From NCBI RefSeq assembly GCF_028453695.1, contig NC_135772.1, positions 3,844,001 to 3,908,000 on the forward strand: a stretch of DNA of 64,000 nt. Direction: 5' to 3'. This document shows, piece by piece, positions 36,863-49,339 of this stretch; position 1 is the first letter of the stretch, and the number at the start of each line of letters is the position of its first letter. The notes beneath the pieces were generated by a model that did no database searches, was not told the DNA's origin, and saw nothing but the letters and a program-made list of their open reading frames with translations. This DNA comes from Augochlora pura. Lineage: Eukaryota > Arthropoda > Insecta > Hymenoptera > Halictidae. The position numbers and the translations under genes were made by a program.

Positions 36863-38574
36863 ATAACTAAGGATAAAAAATTAGAAATAAAATGTAATTC
36901 TATGGGGACTCTAGATTTACTTGAAATTACATTGTAGCTTAAATTCGTTTAAATTTTGCTCTTCTGGTTTTTGGAAAATATTTAAAATTTTTTTGAACCA
37001 CGAATTGAAGTTAATAATTTCTGTTTAAGTTTGATTGCTCGTTATTTGGAAGAAAAGTCTTATTAAAAAATTTCCAGTTACTCTGGAAGGTAAATTAGGG
37101 GTCCACCATAAAAGGCGTTTGTTAAACCGGTGAGATTCTGTTTTACAAATGCAAGACAATGCAATTACGTAGAATTGTTGAGGACTCCCGGGGGTGTCAG
37201 AATTGTTCCGGAGTTCTCTCTTTCTTTCTCTCCGGTTAATAACATCAAAGCTTCCTGTTAATAACAATAGCGTTCCGGGCGAATAAAGGCGAGAATCTCT
37301 GATAATGCAGCATCCCAGACAGCAAACTTAATAAAAATTCTTCAAGATTCTAAATGAGAGAGGTTCTTCAGCCGCGTCGGGCTATGCTTCGACGGATTAC
37401 CACCTTTCCTCTCTTTTTTTTTTTGTTCTCGTCGAAACGCCCCGGGAAGGAATTTTCATCCACCGTGCAAAATTGATTCGAGTCGAAAAAGAAGTCGCGA
37501 ACAATGGAGAGGGGTGGCTGTAGCGTGGCCGAACAATTCCGGGGAAAATTGAAAATTCTTTACGTAACACCCGGGAGAACTTGCCAACAAAACGGACAAA
37601 CAGGGCGGCAGGGAGATTAACCATTCGCGAATTAATGCAGAGCACGCCGCGATCGATAGATTGAACGCTGCCGATCATTTTCGTACGAAATTACGTACTC
37701 TTTATGTACCGCGGGAACGACGGTCAAATATTAAATTAACCTCGATCATTTTCGATCTACCGCCGTGAACTTAAAAAGTATATCAATTATAAGAGAATAT
37801 TTACTTTGGTTAATTAATGTAAAGAATATTAAGATCGATAGACCGAATAGGCGAATAAACTGAAAGTAGTTGGCGTGTAATAAAATAAGCATTGTCAAGC
37901 ATTGTAGAACAAAATTAAAAATTATTCACGACATGCCGTATGAAATTATATACATCTATGAAATTATATTCATATAATATTGTTGCACCGCTGTCAACTC
38001 ATAGAAATAATTCAATACACAAGCTTTAATTTCTTTTACTCAGAATTGTCTTGTAAAATGCACAATCGCAGTTTAGTTCAAAATCAGGATATTAAATGAA
38101 TATAATTGTATTCGAATTGTGCAATCGAGCGAGATTCGCGTCGCGTCGCGATCCGAGAAATCGCCGCAGAAAGGAATCTCTAGTCCCACGAGACCTCTTG
38201 TATATCGTCCTGCCATCGTTCTCTAGCATTCTTTACGGACGGCAGAATAGGGCCCGCTATAATTTTCACGTTGTTCGTTTCATATAGTTTTTATTAGAGC
38301 CATTACCGTCGATCGCTTCGCCGTCGGTCGTTTTCACCTGCGAGAACAGAAACACTCTACCGATATCGTGATTCCCATCGACGTAACCGAACGGACACTC
38401 CCTTTTCTCCGTTCCCCTAATCGTCGACAACACGATAACAATTTCTATCACGAATCCTCCGGAAAGCATATATTATATATCTCATACTATAATTCGCGCG
38501 TGAAACATATTCATCTGTTTCTCTGTTTCATTTAAATTACTTTCATCGTTCGCCGTCCTCGTCAACCTCTCTCG

Positions 38575-38575
<1 letters not shown>

Positions 38576-38626
<51 letters not shown>
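38576..38626. repeat. (CT)n microsatellite
   Basis: About 50 bases of CT repeat downstream (on -) of the Sidestep-like stop codon, so probably inside its 3' UTR. Confidence 0.95.
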
Positions 38627-38634
<8 letters not shown>

Positions 38635-38876
38635 GTCTACTGTACGAGAATTATAACGATCCCGCGCGACGTTCCTCGCGAACGAGACAACGGGGAACGT
38701 CGTCCGTGTGTGGTTAGTATAGTTCTCAAGATAGCTTGGTGTCTGCGTTTTTAGCGTCAGTCCCCTTTCCCTTCGAATCCAGGAGCTTGTTAATTTTTCT
38801 TAGTAACGGGTGTGCGTCGAGAAACGTTTTAAGGGCGAGTAATTGTTGCGTCGATCGAGATCGAGCCCGCTTAGAA

Positions 38877-39841
38877 TCATGTGGTCGGCGTGTTCGATGA
38901 CGGCGGCGTGTCGGTGCGCCATAACGAGCTGCCCGACTGGCTGATCGTGTTGATCTGAAAGAAAATGTAGAAATGGATGTTAATGTAGAAAATAATTTAG
39001 AAATAGATGTAGATATTATATATCTAGATGTATATTATATACGTAGATGTAGATATTATAATCTTGTATAGATACAAATATAGTTATTATATACAGATAT
39101 AACATTTAAATAATTGTTTTAGGCTCCAACGGGAATATACATACACCGCACACGATTTTATAACACAAATGGACCGGAAGCTACAAATTAAAGGACAATG
39201 CGTGGACATCGCTGGACAAACAATGAACATCAAACTCATCGATGAATCGTCGCGACGCTGGATGCATCAGAAAAGGAAAGAGCTACATAATCGAATCGGA
39301 ACGAGTTCACGCTCATCGGAACATCGTCATCGACTGGTTATACGACGGCAACTGAACATGTTCTCGGGGGAATGCGCTCTCGATTGCGATTCGAACGAGA
39401 CTCTAAATCGCGAGAGTTACAAACCCGGCTTGGCGACGCGGACAAGCGGGTGGGGGGCCGCCCTCTCTCTAGGGTCGTCAATTAATTGTCACCTTATTGT
39501 CGTGTCCGATTAATGGAGTTTCTGCCGTGGTCTCGTCGCTCGCGCGACTCATGTACGGAAGCGGGGGTGGCACATAAATCGGCTTGGAATGACTGGCGAC
39601 TTGCGCGTAAATCGTCGGTTCCTGGATTGGCTGCCTGCGCGTCAGGGTCGACATGGGTAGCAGTTGAGGTCGCTGAATATTGGACACCTGTACCGGCTGA
39701 TAACAATTAGGCGGTATTCGTCGGGTGCCCCGGAGCGACAGCTCGGCGTACGTCAGCTCTGATCCCTGGAAAATCGGAGAATGTGCGATTTGTTACCGAT
39801 TACCGCGCGCAGCCAGCTACCGGAAATCTAATGCTGCCTCT

Positions 39842-39901
<60 letters not shown>

Positions 39902-40936
39902 TCTCTCTTTCTCTACCCTCTGTAATTGCATCAGCCTCGTAAGGTGATTATAGAGAACGGTCGACACGATTCCGCGACCGGTTCATTTGCTATCGGATCA
40001 CCTTTGTCCCGTCTAATATCGATTTTTCTGCACTAATTCGCGGACACTGGAACCGGCTGTTCTCTCTGGCTTGTTGGAGTTGCCAACGAGTCCAAAACCA
40101 GCCGAAAATCTGCTAAACTTAGCCAGTTTCTCCGGTGAATGCACTTAACACTTTATCTACCGGGCATTTACTTATATCTTTTTGGTTGTAGAAATATTGA
40201 ATCAAACGTTGCACATTACTCGCTTTTATTTCATAAAATTATTTTGTCTTATTATTATTAAACGAGCTATACTATATGACTTATTATTCCTATAAGAATT
40301 ATATCATGTCTTATTACGCCTACATAATTCATATTACATGTCTCACGATTTAACACGAATTGTACATTTTATAATTCTTATACGAACAGACCAGTCTCAT
40401 TGTTACCGTCGCGAACTAATATAAAACAGTTGCCGTTGCTTCGGCTCCAGTAAATCCAGCGTTAAGAAGTTTACGGAGAGCCCCGTAATAAATCGAAATT
40501 CTTGGCGAAACTTCGGCCCCCGGACGGCCGGCTTCGCGCTCTCGGAACATATCTCCCCGTCCGTGGAGTGCATAAAAATGTGCATTTTTTACAAACGGCT
40601 AACTTCAGAGGCAGATCTCCAAGCAGAACTTCCGGCAACGGTGGATGGTTAATGCCGTTGAAACGGACACGGGGACTGGTCATTTCCGACCGGGGAACCG
40701 TGTGCTCGACTCGAAAAGTCTTTAACGAGAAATGAAAAGAGGCGTCGCGCGCGCTGGGTTGTGGGGTGGTTCTCGGTGCTGTTTTAAAAGTTACGAGGGC
40801 CACCCACTCAAAGTTTTCGTGCTCTATCGAATCCTTTTCCCTTTATTTTTGGCACGTGACACGTATGCTCACGCTGCGACGCGGCGAGAAAAGAGACAAA
40901 AAGAAAGGGAGGAGAAAGAGAGAGAAGCAGTGGAAC

Positions 40937-40986
<50 letters not shown>

Positions 40987-41495
40987 GGATGAAGTGGGAG
41001 AGGGAGCAAAGCTCGTTCAATTAATGCAATTTGTACTCACGTTATTGACATTGGCGAAAGTGCTCGCGTCTGTTCGTGGCTGGTGCAGAACGTACCGCGG
41101 TGAAGTGCCCTTGCACAGTTCCGCGTAAGAATTTTCTGCGGAAAAACAAGTTCAAGATGATTGTTAACTGTTTCACGGCTGCTGGGCGGCAAGAACTTTT
41201 TCGCCACACTCGTTTTCCCCTCTCCGGCCAGAAACTTCAAAGAAACTGCCTTCTTCGTCGTTTTAACCCGTTACTCCGACGCTCTACCGAACACGTATAA
41301 TTACGGGGTTGTTTCGCTCCCGGGTTTTTTTATCGGAGAAACCTCGCTTTCCGGACAAATGCGCACTGAATTTACAGTCGAACGCACAACCGATCATTTT
41401 TTCCATGACGAATCGACGCACAATTTTTACTTACATATTTTTCTATTGAGAAGCGAAGTACGTTTATTATGTATCATTGGATTATTGTATTGTTA

Positions 41496-41541
<46 letters not shown>

Positions 41542-43815
41542 CAGAAAATTGTTATACTATTATGTTATCGGTTCGCAATATTTTTAAATTATTAAAATTA
41601 GAGATCCTTGGATATATGGTGTTTAAATGGACTTGGGTCATTTTCGAAATAAACGGCTCGTTTCTTCCCTAAAGCAAAAGCAGAATAAAGCCATGATTAG
41701 TATACTTACGATGCGGATAAGGCTGTAAAAAATTCACTGGATTATTATTCAACTTATTACCGGTATTAACCCTTTGCACTCGAGCGGTGACTTTGCTACA
41801 TCATTAAAAATTGTTAAAGCATATAGTCCATATCTATATTTAAGTAGACTTATATTTATATATCAGTTTGTACTTACTACATTGATTATAACTATTTCAC
41901 TGTCTTTGAAATACCGTATTGGATTCACAGTTGAGTGCAAAGGGTTATATCAATTTAAACAACATTTATTAATTCTGCATAAACACCGCCGCCTAGCTGT
42001 CAATACATCATCCACGTACTCGCGGACGATAAACGAAACCGCGAAGGCAATTATCCAAGCGAAACAATTCCCGTAGATCGTTTCTCAGGATCGCGACGAT
42101 TACGTATAATAAAGAATCTCGCCAGACGAGTTTCCAATCAGAAAAATCGCGGTAATACCGTTCGCCGAACGTCTAATTGGAATTCGTCGAGTGGAGAACA
42201 AAGGCAACAGCGGATCCAGGAACGTTTCATCATTTCCGATTCCTACTTTGCTACCGCGAACCTTCCAATAACCCACTGAATAAACTGTTGACTTTAATAA
42301 TAAAATCGATCGATCGTACCACGGTGTCCGGTGGTCTTCTCCTGCCCGGCCGGAGAAAGTTTCGCAAGTATCGGGACAAGAAAACCGCCGGGAATTTTTT
42401 TCGCTCGGAAATTTGCTACGCTGTAACGAGAGCTAATTGCCGGCATTTCTTTCGCCAGACTTTCCACGACTCTTCGCCGTGGTATCGGCTACCGTGAAAC
42501 GCGCCAGGTTAATTCTCCGGTGCGGCGTCTGTACCGAAGTGCACCTTACTCTTCATTAAGCGCTGGGTGTACAGACTGTGTTACAGCACTCGCGAATTAC
42601 ACACGATTTCCTCGTGACAAACAGAATAATCGAGACGATAATTGCTCCGAGAATGTCTCGCGATGTTAGAGACTCGAGTGACAATATTTTATTCTTTATT
42701 TTTGATTGGTTGTTTTATGTTGAATCAACGCATTCGACTGTATCATGGATGCTGCGAAATCCTGTGCAATATATTGCGTTAGTTAATGAGCGAAGAATGT
42801 AAATTCGAAGACGAGTTTTCGAAGAGAAACATTTTGGTATTTAGTATAATATTTTATATTTTATTATATGTGCGTATATACAGTGGGGAGCAAGATTGAG
42901 TTAATACATTATAGATGGTAAAACGATTTTCCGTGAGTCTTAAATGAATATTTAGATAATACATTTCGTACTTCATAAAGCACAATTTCTCACGAATTTC
43001 AACAAGAAATAAGTAATTTTTACACTTCATTAAATCAGTTCTAAAAAGTTCTACCATTTAAAAATATCGATTCAATTATGCTCCCCAAACTCATGCAACT
43101 GCTGCATAAAATCTCGGAGCACGTCTGGCACAAGAAACGGTCGCCGCCCCACCTGCGAATAAATAAATTATCGCTACGATTAAAGCGTTCTAAAAACGAT
43201 GGCACCGTCGATCGCAGCCATCGACATCTGTAAAAAAATCGTGCGGTCAGCAGGTGGGGGGACTCGTAAATCGCTGGCACTCGAGCCGACTGCTCCTTCT
43301 GAAAGAATATCGGGCGTCGGGTGTCTGCGACACGGGCCGTCAACACGGAGGATGCGCGTCTAATCGCCGTTGCAACGAAGCGTAGGAAAACCGTCGGCTA
43401 GCGAAAGGAGCCGCGTCATAGACGTCGCGGCGTTGGGAAAGGGGTTGACGGAGGAGGGTTCGGCAAAGGGGGTCGATCGGCGTTGAACGATGGTCGCAAC
43501 ACACCAGATGGTCGTTAAATTACCCACCATTAGCGTGAGGAATTATATCGGGGTCCTTCTCGAAGCTCTCGATGCTGTCGGAGTTGAGAGGCAAGGTCGA
43601 CGATTTATCACGTGGAGAGGAGCTGCCGGTGCCGGACGCGGCCAGGTTCGCCATGCCGCCGTCGTCGTGAGAGTCCTTGTCCTCCTGCGGCCTTGGTCGA
43701 TACCGCAATCTCACAGCCAGCACTATCACGAAGATCACCAAGAGGAGGCCGGCCGTGGCGCCGACGACCGCGCCGAGCAGCGGCCCGGACAACGACAGCA
43801 TCACCGGTGTCAGCG
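38877..43815 (-). CDS. Sidestep-family Ig cell-surface protein, last four exons
   Basis: Exons on -: 43815-43528, 41135-41041, 39765-39493, 38954-38877 (stop TGA), all in phase, about 244 residues. Sidestep proteins are membrane immunoglobulin-superfamily receptors; Drosophila Side guides motor axons by binding Beaten path. The first exon has a short lead, a membrane span (GPLLGAVVGATAGLLLVIF onward), a basic stop-transfer (RLRYRPRP) and a tail with the SIESFEKDPDIIPHANE block, resembling the NPDIIP block I associate with this family. The tail then has YAELCKG and ELTYAELSLRG, both tyrosine motifs, and a Pro-rich stretch (IYVPPPLPYM), before ending SSNTPTT. Ectodomain exons must lie to the right and were not found on -. 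Which Sidestep paralogue it is cannot be said. Another single-pass Ig receptor remains possible for this fragment alone. Confidence 0.72.
39493..39765 (-). other. Sidestep-like cytoplasmic exon with alternative end
   Basis: A 273-nt phase 0-0 exon. Splicing at GTGACA (GHDNK|) leads to the final exon at 38954. If that donor is not used, the frame continues only VTIN before a stop, giving a shorter tail. The two possible C-termini are therefore NTPTT and KVTIN. Confidence 0.6.
39846..39896. repeat. (CT)n microsatellite
   Basis: About 50 bases of CT in the intron just upstream (on -) of the 39765 exon. On the transcribed strand it is GA, so it is not a polypyrimidine tract. Confidence 0.95.
40943..40979. 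repeat. (GA)n microsatellite
   Basis: GA run in a Sidestep-like intron, flanked by a purine-rich region (40895-40990). On - it is CT-rich and lies about 60 bases beyond the 41041 exon's donor. Confidence 0.95.
41499..41539. repeat. (TA)n microsatellite
   Basis: About 20 TA units, self-complementary. Confidence 0.95.
41766..41948. mobile_element. piggyBac-like MITE (183 bp)
   Basis: Left TTAA (41766-41769) then CCCTTTGCACTCGAGCGGTG; right end read inward is CCCTTTGCACTCAACTGTG, flanked by TTAT, one change from TTAA. Terminal inverted repeats match over at least 12 bases (CCCTTTGCACTC). The interior is AT-rich and non-coding. It lies in an intron of the minus-strand Sidestep-like gene. Confidence 0.72.
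42885..43086. mobile_element. Possible short TIR element (GGGGAGCA ends)
   Basis: GGGGAGCAAGATTGAGT at the left and, read inward from the right, GGGGAGCATAATTGAAT: 14 of 17 matches with identical first eight bases. About 200 bp, AT-rich, non-coding. TATACAGT precedes the left end. The ends recall Tc1/mariner-type short elements, but no clear TA target duplication is visible at the right end. Confidence 0.4.
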
Positions 43816-44438
43816 CTGGAAATCGCAGTAAATGCTTCTCAGTTCTCTCGGCCCCCAACCTCCTCCTCGACCTCCTCGACCGGCCTCGACATCCTCCTCG
43901 ACCGGTCGCCCGCCCCACCCCCTTCTAACGCCCCGGCAATCCTCCCAACGAGATTGGGATTTGATCGTTGAAAGGACCGCTGATCTCGCGGGGATTTCCT
44001 TTGGGAAGCTCGCGCGCTCGGGATCGCACGGGATAAGGGGTTCGCGAGGCTTGATTTCTTGTCTTTGCCTTGCATTGTTTCGGGACCATCCTCGCGCCGG
44101 CTCTGTCTTTCTAATCCCGGAATCGTCGTCGTTCGAACCAGTCCGACCGGAGACGCGCGCGGCTGCTCTTTGCTGAACGACAGCTTTCTGTCTGTAGACT
44201 GTTTTCATCCCGTGGGCAAGGATTCATCCCAGAAGCGATAGGCAAATATATTTGTATATATTTTCGAATTTGAGACATTTTTTAATTAATTATTAATTGC
44301 TTGGAAAACTTGCAGCATGGATAAAGTTTTGGATAAGAATTGGTCAATTTTGATCGATGATACGTTTGCGAGGAATCATCGTGGCGTGATGATCGTGCTT
44401 TTAAATTGATGCTTGGAGGTTCTAGTTTAAGATAGGGA

Positions 44439-44656
44439 TATGTAAATTTATCTATGTTGTACGCTAATTTCTCGCAGACTTATCATCTCTTAAACTTGTC
44501 CAATGTCCACTCAGAACATTATCTTACAACCTCAAAAAAGTATATATATATATATATATATACTACTAGTAAGTATATATATATATATATATATATACTT
44601 TTTATACTCTAATAAGTCTGCGAGAAATTAGCGTACAACATAGATAAATTTACATA
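44439..44656. repeat. Perfect inverted repeat, 45-bp arms, TA-rich loop
   Basis: The left arm 44439-44483 is the exact reverse complement of 44612-44656. The 128 bases between include two (TA)n runs (about 44541-44562 and 44575-44598) that also pair with each other around a central ACTAGT. A transcript would fold into one long hairpin. Confidence 0.9.
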
Positions 44657-46626
44657 TACATATATATATATATATATTGCTTTATTTTATGCGCTTGTTT
44701 CCGTCCACAAATTCGACTTTATTGTATACTCGATGTACAAGGTGTCCGTAAGGGAACCGATAAGTCCGTTAATTTCCCAGGTGCCTTATAATTTCGCCTA
44801 CCATCGCGCTGCTGACAGTTTCCAAGTGCTTAAACGCGCGAAAGTCGGTGGCGACCGGCGATAGTAGATAATAATATATATCTCGCGGTAATATCGCGTC
44901 GATCAATTGATAAAGGACCGTCGCGTTTCGCGCCGCCGCTGACGTAAGGAATTCAAACAACGTTCCGCGTGATTTATTTCGTCGCCCGCCCGTAATTTCG
45001 ACCGGCGACTTTGATTTACGTTCGCGGTCGCATTGTAGGTAATAATGGATTAATATCTCGATAATAAACGAGCGCAACGGCTGATTAACCACGGTCCAGT
45101 GAGTCTCGTATTTAGCCGACGACAATTATGGAAATGAGAATGTTTCGGGAGAATGAGAGGGGGGGGGGGTGTAGAGTTGCTCCGTTTTCCGGTCGCGATA
45201 TCGGCGGACAGTTGCGACGGAAATAAGGAAACGCACTCGAAAAAGAAAAAGCGAGAGAGAGTGTTAAATTGTTACTTTTACCACTTGTTATAGCACATAT
45301 CGAATTCGCATCGTTCGACGACTCGATTATTTTATTATTCCGTAGAAAACGAAATGAGATGCGTATTTGGCCTATTATATTTCATCTATAGTTTTGAAGA
45401 TTGATTGTTGCACTGTGTAATTTTTAAGGCTAACAAAATAATATTTTATTCCTTATAAATCCGGTCCTAAACAATAAATATAAGGGACGAAGAGCGAGGG
45501 TGACAAAACCTTCCCTGCGAAATATTTCACCAATGAAGGGGTTCAGCTAAAAATTGAAAACAAATCATTAGCAAATGGTCTATGAAATATTCACTTATAG
45601 ATTCATAGCGATATTTAATACCGCGGTGTTCGTTCGCCAATAAATGATTTCATTGGCGACGCCTAGATACCTCGTGTCGGCCGCGATAAGAGTCCGCGAT
45701 CGGTGACCAGTGATAAGAAGCTTGTGCGTTGTCTAGGCATGGTCCACACTACGTTCGATTATATTACCGAAGCAAGACCATCATTCCCGCATGCAATGAC
45801 AAGGTCTACAGAGAACAGGTGAAACATTAAAAATCTACGATCAGAAGCGAGAAAGCGCGTCGTCGAGCAAGCAAATAAGAGTACATGTGTAGTGCACGCC
45901 TTCCGGTTCGACACGACACCACGCACTATAAGTAAACGAGTCACCGTGTACGCAATAAATCAATTCGCCGGGGGAAAACGCGTTTCTGGATTATCCTGGA
46001 TCGCGATTATATTTCTTGAATCGCGGGAGAGAAAAACGTGGAAGAGTCTTCCATTAGATATAGACGATAATTGTTATAAAATAGTAGAATGTCATGTAGA
46101 GTAATATTCTATATTATGTATAGTAATTATTTTTTGTTATAATATTAAATGTAATATAAATGATGTTATAGTATAATATTAATGTGATATAATAATATTA
46201 TTATAATAATTAATATATGAAATGGAAGAGTATTCCATTATCCAGACGATATTGCTTGCTATAAAATAATAGTAGAATATCACAGAATAACATTCTATAT
46301 CATATGTTCAGTATCGAATTAAAACAGTGATAAAATAGCAATAAGAGAAAGATGTCACCATGGCCCTACATAATTGGCTTAATTCCCATAAAATCTAAAA
46401 ATTGATTAATCAACCCCAAGGGACAAATCTAGTTATCTAATTCTAACAAAACTAAATCCGGACTCGTAGAATGCCGTGGTCAAAGGTGACACCGTCGTTG
46501 AACGGGGTCCGATCTTCCGAACCCGGACAAGCGTGGAAAACGAAAAAAAGCAACAGAACACAAAGTGTCGCCGTGAAAACGCTCTTCCCGTCGGCGGGCA
46601 AACAGTTTTCCCAGAGAACGGGGGTG

Positions 46627-46664
46627 GAGAGAGAGAGAGAGAGAGAAACAGAGAGAGAGAGAGA
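46627..46664. repeat. (GA)n microsatellite
   Basis: GA run interrupted once by AAACA. Confidence 0.9.
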
Positions 46665-47879
46665 TGAAAATGGACCGCTTCGAGCCCGGGTTTCCGCCAA
46701 ATGAGTGAACGAACGCGTCAAATAAATGATGACATTCTAAAAGCGTGCCGAGATTTCTACGTGGTCCTCTGCAGTGGCACGTCTCGCGGGGGTGGTCGCG
46801 GTGGGGCGGGGTCCCGGGCTCGTAAAAAGCAGCTCGTAAAAATGTACATTTCCCGGGGACGCGATCGTAAAGGCAGTTTCGCTTCAATCCTTTCCTCGGC
46901 TGCCACTTTTCCCTCACCCCTTTCTTAACCCTCGTCCACTTTTATTATGCTTCTTTTCCGGAATTACCGATATTTCAAAGCGGAGATCCGAGAAACCGAA
47001 ATATTTTGAGGTTAGGTGTTATTTTCCATATTGCCGCGTCGCGGGGTGGGAGGGAGACGGTTATTGCACCCCCGTTAGCAACCCTTAGAGGTTCTCAATG
47101 TAGAGGACGATTTCTGCGATTGGATTAATATTTCTTGAGCGATTTTTGTTTTTTATTTTACTGGTGGAAGTCTTTGAATATAGATAACAATATTCTATAG
47201 ATCTTTCTGTAGTTTCTATAAACGTAATATAGACTAATATCGGGTTTCTATGGATTATAGATAAACTGAGGATCTTATGGGTTTTTGTAACAGAAATTAA
47301 TAGATAAGGCATAGAATGGCGACAGAGAAATTTAACGATAATTTAACTTAATTTAAATTTCATTGCCATTTTCATAAATTAAATATAAAACAGCTACCCT
47401 TAGTAGCCCATAAATAAAATTGACAATATATAATAAATATACAAATTTTACAACTTAATATAGCAATTTTTTAGCGATGCCTCAGAGTTTCTATTCGATT
47501 GCAAAGGGTTAAAAAAAGGGTTCCACGGTGGTTGCAACCCCCAAATACAGCGCGCGTGCAACGACGAAGGGCGTCTATCTTGTCCATGGTGGCAATCGTC
47601 GATACGACGGCCACGGTGTCCCGCGGATTAACCGAACCGGCTAATTTCGGATTAATCGATTCCATATCCTCGCGTTTGCGCGCCAGAATTGATCCGCGTG
47701 AGCGACGACCGACCGCCAATTAATTGGTCCGATCGCTCGTTTTACCTGGAAGATAGACCCCGGATCGCTGGGCGCCGCGAGGGAACGGAACCGTGTGCAT
47801 TTCCGGTAACTTGAACATACGCTAGTATTCCGGAAGTATCGTAGCTTTTCAGAGCCTTGATCGGTGCATATAGAAGGTA

Positions 47880-48670
47880 GTACGCTACATTATATTTTAA
47901 TTGTATTTAAATTGCAATTGAAATTGAATTTAAGTTTCATTTAAATTGAATTGAAGTTGCATTTAAATTGAATTTAAGTTTCATTTAAATTGAATTTAAG
48001 TTTCATTTAAATTGAATTTAAGTTGCATTTAAATTGAATTGAAGTTTCATTTAAATTGCATTTTATTTCGCTTAGAATAATGACTGAAATAACTTGTAAC
48101 TGAATAGACTGAAAGGTTTGCATTTTGTAATTGTTAATTATAATGTAGTCGTAATTGAAATTGTATAATATAATTGAAATGTAACTGGAATTCGATAATA
48201 TAATTGAAATGTAATAGAGTTTGAAATATAATTTATATGTAATAGAATTTGAATATAATTGAGATGTAATGCAATTTGAAATTCAATGTTAATTGAAGTA
48301 CAATATAAATTGAAATATAATGCAGTCGAAATAGTATGCAATTGAATTACAATGTAATTAAATTACAATGCCATTGAAATGCTATGTAGTTGAATTACAA
48401 TGCAATTGAAATACAATATCATTGAAGTACAACGCAGTTGCATTACATTGTAATTGAAATACAATGCAGTTGCATTACAATGTAATTAAAATACAATGCA
48501 GTTGTATTACAATGTAATTGAAATACAATGCAGTTGCATTACAATGTAATTAAAATACAATGCAGTTGCATTACAATGTAATTAAAATACAATGCAGTTG
48601 TATTACAATGTAATTGAAATACAATGCAGTTGCATTGCAATTTAATTAAAATACAATGCAGTCGAATTAC
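47880..48670. repeat. AT-rich minisatellite field, 32-bp unit at right end
   Basis: On the left, units of TTTAAATTGAATTTAAGTTTCA repeat at about 24 bases (47930-48060). On the right (about 48440-48670), a 32-base unit containing ATACAATGCAGTTGCATTAC then AATGTAATT repeats about seven times with few changes. Each right-hand unit contains the short palindromic core ATGCAGTTGCAT. Confidence 0.85.
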
Positions 48671-49312
48671 AATCTAATAATCTAAAATTAATTTTGTTAC
48701 ATGTCTCGTATAAAACTCTTATATTTTTCTTAGCTATTGCAATGTTCTATATCACCCTTTCATCGATTAAAATAGAAGAATATAGATGCAAACCTTAGCT
48801 ATCTGTTGACCGGTCAACAATATATTAAATAACAATCTATCTTCGCCATATATTGCCTATATTAATCAATAAACCAATAAATATTAACCAGATCATATCG
48901 ACGAGAATTTTCAAGTCAAAAATATCGCGACGATGATCGAACATGGTCGATAGAATTCGAAACTCGCGAACAATCGAAAACTTGGTAACCAAACCAACGG
49001 ATCATCAAAATATAATTTCACGCGATATTATTTCCTCCTCGTTCCGTGTAACACGCGATTGTTCCCACGAAGTCGCAGCATCGCGTTAGGCCCGCAATAA
49101 ATCTGGGATTCAGATGCACCGTCCGAACAGAGAACTCGCGTCGGTTCACTCAAGTTCGAGATTAATCAAAATCCACTTAAATCCGTGAACTCCCCTAAAC
49201 GAGTAGACCTCTTATTCTGCCCCCGTGATTCTAAGTTGATATTAAACGGAGGAGGCAGTCGTTCTCCCGTTGTCGTCCTGGATACAGGGAACGGCGCTGC
49301 TCGTCGACACCA

Positions 49313-49339
49313 CTCTCTCTCTCTCTCTCTCTCTCTCTC
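49313..49339. repeat. (CT)n microsatellite
   Basis: CT run of about 27 bases. Confidence 0.95.

Larger units (their letters stand above)
31730..38876. other. Non-coding stretch between CARS2 and the Sidestep-like gene
   Basis: No supported gene in 7.1 kb. The left part (31,730-32,700) is AT-rich and includes the CARS2 promoter side. From about 33,600 it becomes GC-rich with CT-rich tracts (33,990-34,100). It contains two TTAA-flanked MITE-like elements (33640-33852, 36652-36862) and a TG/TA run (36168-36190). The right part, below 38,877, may be 3' UTR of the minus-strand Sidestep-like gene, whose end could not be fixed. Confidence 0.6.

Noticed and set aside
43490..44208. Several 110-130-residue frames in GC-rich DNA
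   Set aside because: Shadows of or extensions beyond the Sidestep-like membrane exon; the exon is fixed by AG at 43816-43817 and the phase of the next exon.
48440..48670. Regular ~32-bp repeats resembling a CRISPR array
   Set aside because: The repeat units are contiguous with no unique spacers, and the host is eukaryotic.
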